Shown in pieces: positions 6,567-10,960 of a stretch of DNA of 10,960 bases. Numbering within the stretch: position 1 is the stretch's first letter; every line of letters starts with the position of its first letter. Made by a program: the position numbers and the translations under genes. This DNA comes from Pseudomonas sp. PGPPP3 (GTDB lineage: Bacteria > Pseudomonadota > Gammaproteobacteria > Pseudomonadales > Pseudomonadaceae). The notes beneath the pieces were generated by a model. The model had not been told where the DNA came from, searched no databases, and saw only the letters and a program-made list of their open reading frames with translations. Location of the stretch: NCBI GenBank assembly GCA_002256055.1, contig NKIE01000055.1, positions 1 through 10,960 of the forward strand, given 5' to 3'.

Positions 6567-7427
6567 CTAGAGCAACGCCAGCTGGTTGATGGCGGTGGAC
6601 TCCAGCAACGGCCAGGGCAAATCCAGCAAACCCGGCAAACGCGCCTGCAACTGCTGGTGAAAACGCCAGGCCAGTTGCGGCGCCAGCTGGTTATCCGGGG
6701 TATGGATAAACACATAGGGCGTATGCCCCGCCTCGATCCATTCGGCCACCTTGGCCACCCATGGCGCGAGAAACCCATCATTAGCGGCCAGCTCTGGATG
6801 GCCGATAAAACGCAGCTGGGGCGACGGGGTGAAGGCCGCTGGGCGCAACGGCAGGTGCGGTTTCTTCGCCTGGGCATGGCGCACCGCTGGCGCAGCATCG
6901 GTACAACTGAACAACGCCCGCGCATCCAGGCAGATGCGCTCCACTCCCAGATCGCGCAACAGCCGATTGAGCTGACGCTCCTCTTCGCCTCTGGCGAAAA
7001 ACGCCGGATGGCGCACTTCCACTGCCAGCGGCCGCGCCAACTCGCGTAAAAACTGCTGCAAATCCGCCAGACGGGGCGGGCCGAAACTGGCCGGCAGTTG
7101 CAACCACAGGGGCGCCACCCGCGCGCCCAGCGGCGCCAATAGCTGCAAAAAAGCCTCAGCGGCCGGCAGCTGATCGGTCATATTATCGCTATGGCTGATG
7201 GTGCGTGGCAGCTTGGCGCAGAAGCGAAAGTGCTCCGGCATCTGCGCCGCCCAGCGGGCTACCGTGGCGGGGGCTGGTTCAGCGTAGAAGGTGGTATTGC
7301 CCTCGACCGCGTTGAAGCAGCGGCCATAGAGCTGAAGAAAGTGCTGGCTGGTCGCCCCCGGCGGATACAGCGAACCGCGCCAGCCGGGCTCGCTCCAGGA
7401 CGGGCAACCAAGAAAGTAAGGCAGCAT
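6567..7427 (-). CDS. DUF72 (YecE-like) TIM-barrel protein
   Basis: This is a 286-residue member of DUF72, a widespread TIM-barrel family without an established reaction. The family signature starts at the N-terminus: LGCPSWSEPGWRGSLYPPG, then FNAVEGNTTFYAEPAPATVARW (about 39-60), FRFCAKLPRTISH, LQLPASFGP, LAVEVRHPAFF and YVFIHTPDN. The internal Asn, Thr and Tyr of EGNTTFY and the acidic and basic residues of VEVRH are the usual conserved positions. The start is ATG 7427, which overlaps the upstream gene's TGA by one base (TGATG), so translation is probably coupled; an adjacent in-frame TTG at 7430 is less likely. The stop codon TAG (6569-6567) uses the last C of the MITE together with the duplicated TA, and the native ending (NQLALL) appears preserved. 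Confidence 0.88.
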   Translation of the reverse strand: MLPYFLGCPSWSEPGWRGSLYPPGATSQHFLQLYGRCFNAVEGNTTFYAEPAPATVARWAAQMPEHFRFCAKLPRTISHSDNMTDQLPAAEAFLQLLAPLGARVAPLWLQLPASFGPPRLADLQQFLRELARPLAVEVRHPAFFARGEEERQLNRLLRDLGVERICLDARALFSCTDAAPAVRHAQAKKPHLPLRPAAFTPSPQLRFIGHPELAANDGFLAPWVAKVAEWIEAGHTPYVFIHTPDNQLAPQLAWRFHQQLQARLPGLLDLPWPLLESTAINQLALL

Positions 7428-7765
7428 CAAGCGTAGAGATCGAGACCGAGCACTTCGGCGGCGCCGCCTTCGACAGTAAAGCTGGCTGTGCTGCCGTAGC
7501 TGGCCAGGGCCTGATAGGCCTTGTTACTCAGTCCGCGCGGAATCACCAGCTCCTGGCGAGTCGCCGGGCTATCACTGCTGGCAGTGCCGGGCTGTACGCG
7601 GCGCGGTTGCGCGATAGCCTCCAGCCCCTGGCTACTGGCAGGCGTGGTTGGCAGCTCACGGCGTTGCTCCTGCTCGCGCTGAATCTCGCGCAGCGGTGTG
7701 ACCGCAGTGCCCGGACGGGAGCTGCGGTCAACCGAAGAGAACGAAAGTGGGCTGTCGACACGCAT
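7427..7765 (-). CDS. Small hypothetical protein coupled to the DUF72 gene
   Basis: This is a 112-residue protein that I do not recognise by function. Residues 1-70 are polar, rich in Ser, Pro, Gln and Arg, and look disordered. The C-terminal part (about 72-112, from ELVIPRGLSNKAYQALASY to GLDLYA) has a hydrophobic pattern and may be the folded or conserved region. No signal peptide or membrane segment is seen. Its TGA overlaps the ATG of the DUF72 gene, which supports a real, co-translated gene. Start ATG 7765 has no convincing ribosome site. I remember a short uncharacterised gene in this place in other pseudomonads. Confidence 0.72.
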   Translation of the reverse strand: MRVDSPLSFSSVDRSSRPGTAVTPLREIQREQEQRRELPTTPASSQGLEAIAQPRRVQPGTASSDSPATRQELVIPRGLSNKAYQALASYGSTASFTVEGGAAEVLGLDLYA

Positions 7766-7878
7766 TGCTTAGCGTTCTACCGGCAAGTGATGGGGAATGT
7801 TCAAGTTCAATCTAGCGGTAGCACCGAGCCATAGCAATCGGCCAACGAGCGAAGACCACTCGCAACGGACAGAAGGTC
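7766..7878. other. Intergenic gap between tsaB and the small hypothetical gene
   Basis: This 113-bp gap follows the tsaB stop. It contains a tandem TTGAAC repeat on the minus strand (7812-7801) and a weak inverted repeat, CTACCG and CGGTAG. I find no convincing terminator and no well-spaced -35/-10 pair. Confidence 0.4.
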
Positions 7879-8559
7879 TCACAGCGGCGCCTTGGGCGTT
7901 GCCACTTTGTCGCGCAAATACACCGGCTGGGCCATATCGGCTGGCAACGCTTCGCCACGCGCCCAGGCAAATGCCGCCAGCGCCAGCAGGTCCTGGGCAT
8001 GGGGCAAGAGCACCTGGGGCTCACCCTGGGTCAGTACCGGTAGACGGCTGCAATAGCTGCCCCAACCCGTCCCGGCCGCGCACCAATCGCCAGTTGCGCC
8101 TACCGGTAACAGGGCCTGCTCGGGCGGCAGCACCGCCTCCTCGCCAAACAGGCGCATTTCGCCCTGTTCAGCGCGGTAGCAACCCCAATACACCTCATCC
8201 ATGCGCGCATCGATGGCCGCTGCCACCTGCTGTGCGCCTTGCTCACGCAACGCGCGCTGGGCCAGCACCGCCAGGGTCGATACCGGCAGCACCGGACGCT
8301 CCAAAGCAAACGCTAGACCCTGCACCACGCCGATGGCTATGCGCACCCCGGTAAAGGCGCCCGGTCCACGCCCGAAGGCAATGCCATCCACGGCCGACAA
8401 GGCAATACCCGCCTCAGCCAGCAGATCTTTGATCATGGGCAACAGGCGCTGGGCGTGCAGGCGCGGGATCACCTCGTAATGGCTAAGCACCTTGCCGTCG
8501 TGCAGCAAGGCAACGGAGCAAGCTTCGGTGGCGGTATCCAGGGCCAGCAAGGTGGTCAT
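7879..8559 (-). CDS. tsaB: TsaB, tRNA threonylcarbamoyladenosine (t6A37) biosynthesis protein
   Basis: TsaB is the ASKHA-fold partner of TsaD; with TsaE they transfer threonylcarbamoyl to A37 of ANN-decoding tRNAs in the cytoplasm. The 226 residues are close to the usual length of about 230. It opens with LLALDTATEACSVALLHDG (the phosphate-1-like strand), followed by HAQRLLPMIKDLLAEAG and the hallmark GRGPGAFTGVRIAIGVVQGLA (about 63-83). Later come LPVSTLAVLA and AAIDARMDEVYWG, and it ends with YLRDKVA. ATG 8559 was chosen because the conserved protein starts there; the frame extends 19 codons further upstream with no family similarity and would enter the hairpin. The ribosome site is weak. 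It follows adk in the same direction after 88 bp that include a hairpin, so it may have its own promoter or rely on read-through. Confidence 0.95.
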   Translation of the reverse strand: MTTLLALDTATEACSVALLHDGKVLSHYEVIPRLHAQRLLPMIKDLLAEAGIALSAVDGIAFGRGPGAFTGVRIAIGVVQGLAFALERPVLPVSTLAVLAQRALREQGAQQVAAAIDARMDEVYWGCYRAEQGEMRLFGEEAVLPPEQALLPVGATGDWCAAGTGWGSYCSRLPVLTQGEPQVLLPHAQDLLALAAFAWARGEALPADMAQPVYLRDKVATPKAPL

Positions 8560-8601
8560 TGGGGCAATCCGGTCAGGCAAAAAAGGGGATGCAGTATAAA
8601 C

Positions 8602-8629
8602 ACCAACGGCCCGCAAGCGGGCCGTTGGT
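8602..8629 (-). terminator. Strong hairpin after adk, probable (partial) terminator
   Basis: ACCAACGGCCCGC (8602-8614), AA, GCGGGCCGTTGGT (8617-8629) is a perfect 13-bp inverted repeat starting 18 nt past the adk stop. On the minus strand it is followed by GTTTAT and not a clean U run, so termination may be partial. A minus-strand TATACT (8598-8593) just beyond could be a -10 for tsaB, but no -35 is visible. Confidence 0.6.
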
Positions 8630-8647
8630 TCAACCAGGCATGATCAC

Positions 8648-9450
<803 letters not shown>

Positions 9451-9756
9451 TTAGCCGCTGTTGCGCAGGCCTGCGGTAATGCCCGCCACGCTCTCCAGTA
9501 AAGCCTGTTCCTACACGCTGTCTACTGTGCCAGGCGAACGCCATGAACACCCCAGAAGCGCCATCTGGAGCCGCCGCAAGGGTTGCATCAAGTGGCATCT
9601 GACGATGAGCAAGGCTCTCACTAGCAAACCTTAGGCCAGGCCTTGCGGCCGTCCGGTCGACAGCAGGACGCGAACACCAGCCTGCGACAAAAAGTCGCGT
9701 AAAAATCACCTAAATCCGCCCAATTCGAACACCAGAACCGAGGGCGCGTCGACTTC
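9451..9756 (-). pseudogene. ppc: Decayed 3' remnant of ppc (phosphoenolpyruvate carboxylase)
   Basis: Read on the minus strand, the last 19 codons before TAA (9453-9451) encode EQALLESVAGITAGLRNSG. This matches the near-universal PEPC C-terminus (E. coli, from memory: [20 protein letters not shown]). The same frame goes on upstream with family-like spacing: TVDSV-stop, PLRRLQMALL (compare TDPLNVLQAELL), ALLIVR (compare SIQLR), VLLSTGRPQGLA and FLRDFL. It is interrupted by stops at 9513-9511, 9633-9631 and 9708-9706. From VLLSTG to QPL the spacing equals the E. coli one as I recall it, without indels. The 5' limit is unclear. The enzyme is about 880 residues, so nearly 90% of the gene is gone and the rest is dead. 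The location directly upstream of adk, same strand, is where I remember ppc in pseudomonads. The last 19 codons are very secure; the upstream extension is moderately so. Confidence 0.82.
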
Positions 9757-9873
9757 TTACACCGCTGCGACAGCATCCAACAACGCGCGAGGGGCCAGCT
9801 AGGCTAAATCACAGGCTCCAGCGTCGGCTCGCCTAAGGCGCTTGCCGCTGTGCCTGGAGATAGAGAGGTGATC
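9757..9873. other. Upstream region of the 9874 gene (ancestral ppc side of a divergent gap)
   Basis: No gene is supported here. It should contain the promoter of the plus-strand gene at 9874, but I see no well-spaced -35/-10 pair. The left part may still include unrecognisable ppc sequence or the deletion junction. Confidence 0.4.
9865..9873 (+). promoter_or_regulatory. Very strong ribosome-binding site
   Basis: GAGGTGATC, directly before ATG 9874, is complementary over nine consecutive bases to the 3' end of 16S rRNA (GATCACCTC). GAGG lies 5 nt from the ATG. It decides the start over an in-frame GTG at 9850. Confidence 0.75.
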
Positions 9874-10218
9874 ATGAAGATTCGCGAACTGGCCCGGCAC
9901 TGGGAACAAAACGCCAAGGGCCGCCTGACCCACAACCATATCCAGATTCGCCTGGACTTTGAGTCCGCCGCACGCCTGGCGGCACTCAGTGAGATGTACC
10001 CCAAGCGCCAACCGCAGGAACTACTGGGTGAATTGATCGGTGCTGCCCTGGAAGAGTTGGAAGCCAGCCTACCCTACGTCAAGGGTAGCCAGGTGGTGGC
10101 TACCGATGAGCAAGGCGATCCGCTGTATGAGGACATCGGTCCGACTCCGCGCTTTCTGGCCCTGTCGCGCAAGTACCTGAAAAGCCTGGTACAGCAGCAG
10201 GACAGCGCCAGCCACTGA
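9874..10218 (+). CDS. Small conserved soluble protein of unknown function (Pseudomonas type)
   Basis: The protein has 114 residues, mostly helical and charged, with no signal peptide or membrane segment. Visible blocks are MKIRELARHWEQNAKGRLT, the helix AARLAALSEMYPKRQPQELL followed by LIGAALEELEASLPYV, and a C-terminal DEQGDPLYEDIGPTPRF followed by LALSRKYLKSL. The N-terminal helices resemble a small ribbon-helix-helix-like or coil fold, but no known domain is clear. I remember similar proteins being labelled 'pilin assembly' or 'type 1 pili tip component' in Pseudomonas genomes next to ppc; I see nothing in the sequence that supports a pilus role. The start is fixed by an excellent ribosome site. 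It converges with the next gene, 21 bp away, and no terminator hairpin lies between them. Confidence 0.82.
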   Translation: MKIRELARHWEQNAKGRLTHNHIQIRLDFESAARLAALSEMYPKRQPQELLGELIGAALEELEASLPYVKGSQVVATDEQGDPLYEDIGPTPRFLALSRKYLKSLVQQQDSASH

Positions 10219-10239
10219 CCACTCATAGGCTCTGGCGCG

Positions 10240-10563
10240 TTACTGGATTTGCTGAGGAACTTCCTCACCAACGCAACGGACAGCCTGCTTGCGGTTGTCC
10301 ACCAGCACGCCGGACAGGCCCTTCTGCTCGGTATCAAACAGCACCAGCACACCATCGATGCACTGAGCGACCTGGGTCGCCGGCTTGAGCGCCACTTTGT
10401 AGTCTTCACCGGGCTGGGTTTTGTACATGGTGAACTCGGCCAGCAACAAGGAGTCTTCCGGCTTGGCAATATGCAGGTAGCCGTAGAACCACAGCACCAG
10501 CACGCTGCCCAGGGTGCTGCAAATAGCGGTGATGATCAGAGGCAGGGGGTTACGTTCACTCAT
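10240..10563 (-). CDS. Small single-pass membrane protein of unknown function
   Basis: This 107-residue protein has one hydrophobic helix at about 7-30 (LPLIITAICSTLGSVLVLWF) following a short charged start, so it is anchored in the inner membrane with the C-terminal 75 residues probably periplasmic. Two cysteines, C68 and C97, could form a disulfide in that domain. I do not recognise the family. Its ATG overlaps the stop of the upstream hydrolase gene by one base (TAATG), which indicates an operon with translational coupling and makes this start firm. Confidence 0.8.
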   Translation of the reverse strand: MSERNPLPLIITAICSTLGSVLVLWFYGYLHIAKPEDSLLLAEFTMYKTQPGEDYKVALKPATQVAQCIDGVLVLFDTEQKGLSGVLVDNRKQAVRCVGEEVPQQIQ

Positions 10564-10960
10564 TACGGACTCTCAGGTTGTGGCGTTGTGGAATTAGTGG
10601 GGCGTTCATCAGCAATCTCGGCCAGCCGCGGCAGGCTCGTCATGCCCTCGGGGTCATCGAGATAGCGCAACATGACTTGACGCCAGAGCGGCTCGGCAAA
10701 GGTCTGCACATGACCACCACGAGTCAACTGCAGCACCCGCGGCGGCGGCGCAGCTTGATACAAGCGCACGCCGTTGGAAAGAGGCACCACCTCATCATCA
10801 ATGCTCTGGTAGAGCAAAATCGGTAAGCCAACTAGCTGCGGTATGGCTGTAATGGCGCTGTCGCCATCAGGCATCAGCCACGCCAGCGGCACCTGCAGGG
10901 GCCAAGTCAGCCAGCCATTGGCCAGGGTGTAGCGCGCCATGTCGCGGTAACTCGCCGGCA
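10563..10960 (-). CDS. Alpha/beta hydrolase, C-terminal part (5' end off the right edge)
   Basis: 131 residues of the C-terminus are visible and the frame is open to the window edge. ATG 10940 is internal, since codons PASYRD precede it. LPILLYQSIDDEVVPLSNG contains the acidic member of the hydrolase triad and RGGHVQTF its histidine, in the spacing usual for alpha/beta hydrolases. The nucleophile serine must lie off-window. The final 20 residues (ADERPTNSTTPQPESP) are a polar tail. Substrate cannot be told; esterase- or lipase-like is the most that can be said. The stop overlaps the start of the downstream membrane-protein gene. Confidence 0.82.
   Translation of the reverse strand, partial: PASYRDMARYTLANGWLTWPLQVPLAWLMPDGDSAITAIPQLVGLPILLYQSIDDEVVPLSNGVRLYQAAPPPRVLQLTRGGHVQTFAEPLWRQVMLRYLDDPEGMTSLPRLAEIADERPTNSTTPQPESP

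Larger units (their letters stand above)
6303..6567. mobile_element. MITE-like non-autonomous insertion element (about 265 bp) with 18-bp terminal inverted repeats
   Basis: The ends are GGGTCTGTTGCAGTTTCA (6303-6320) and TGAAACGGCAACAGACCC (6550-6567), inverted repeats with one mismatch. The element is bracketed by TA (6301-6302 and 6568-6569); each flank can also be read as CTAG (6300-6303 and 6567-6570), so the target duplication is 2 or 4 bp. No coding sequence of transposase size is present, so it would need a transposase in trans. TA or CTAG targets and this type of end suggest an IS5-family (IS427-like) or IS630-like helper, but that is a guess. The interior consists of two tandem imperfect palindromes, annotated separately. 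The ends, duplication and palindromic interior are seen directly; mobility is inferred. Confidence 0.85.

Noticed and set aside
9684..9698. GCGAC-AAAAA-GTCGC hairpin as a terminator or operator
   Set aside because: Only a 5-bp stem, it falls in codons of the decayed ppc frame, and no U tract is suitably placed.

Overview
The window is chromosomal DNA from a gamma-proteobacterium, almost certainly Pseudomonas in the broad sense. The codon use is GC-rich, and the gene set resembles what I remember of the P. aeruginosa mexK-mexJ-mexL ... rsmJ ... tsaB-adk-ppc neighbourhood. That synteny is from memory, not from a search. Most of the window is ordinary housekeeping and efflux DNA. I see no defence island, phage, CRISPR array, rRNA or tRNA.

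Layout. Positions 1-3915 (minus) hold a two-gene RND efflux operon: a lipoprotein adaptor (mexJ type), then the inner-membrane proton/drug antiporter (mexK type, cut by the left edge). A TetR-family repressor (mexL type) is divergent at 4024-4665. The short AT-rich gap between them carries a palindrome overlapping a perfect TATAAT box. Positions 4669-5411 (minus) hold rsmJ, the 16S rRNA m2G1516 methyltransferase, which is broken by an internal deletion plus frameshift. Positions 5518-6303 (plus) encode a calcium-binding-repeat protein of unknown role. A roughly 265-bp non-autonomous insertion element (MITE-like) lies at 6303-6567. It inserted exactly in the stop codons of two convergent genes without damaging either. 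Positions 6567-7765 (minus) hold a DUF72 protein and a translationally coupled small hypothetical gene. tsaB (tRNA t6A synthesis) follows at 7879-8559 and adk (adenylate kinase) at 8648-9295, separated by a strong hairpin.

Upstream of adk, where pseudomonads normally carry ppc (phosphoenolpyruvate carboxylase), there are only about 100 decayed codons of the ppc 3' end (9451 to about 9756) with three internal stops. Beyond this lie a small conserved soluble protein (9874-10218, plus), a small single-pass membrane protein (10240-10563, minus) and the C-terminal part of an alpha/beta hydrolase cut by the right edge (10563-10960, minus).

The notable points are two decayed genes (rsmJ and ppc) about 4 kb apart and the MITE placed precisely in overlapping stop codons. 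I interpret this as gene loss in a Pseudomonas lineage rather than as a new system.
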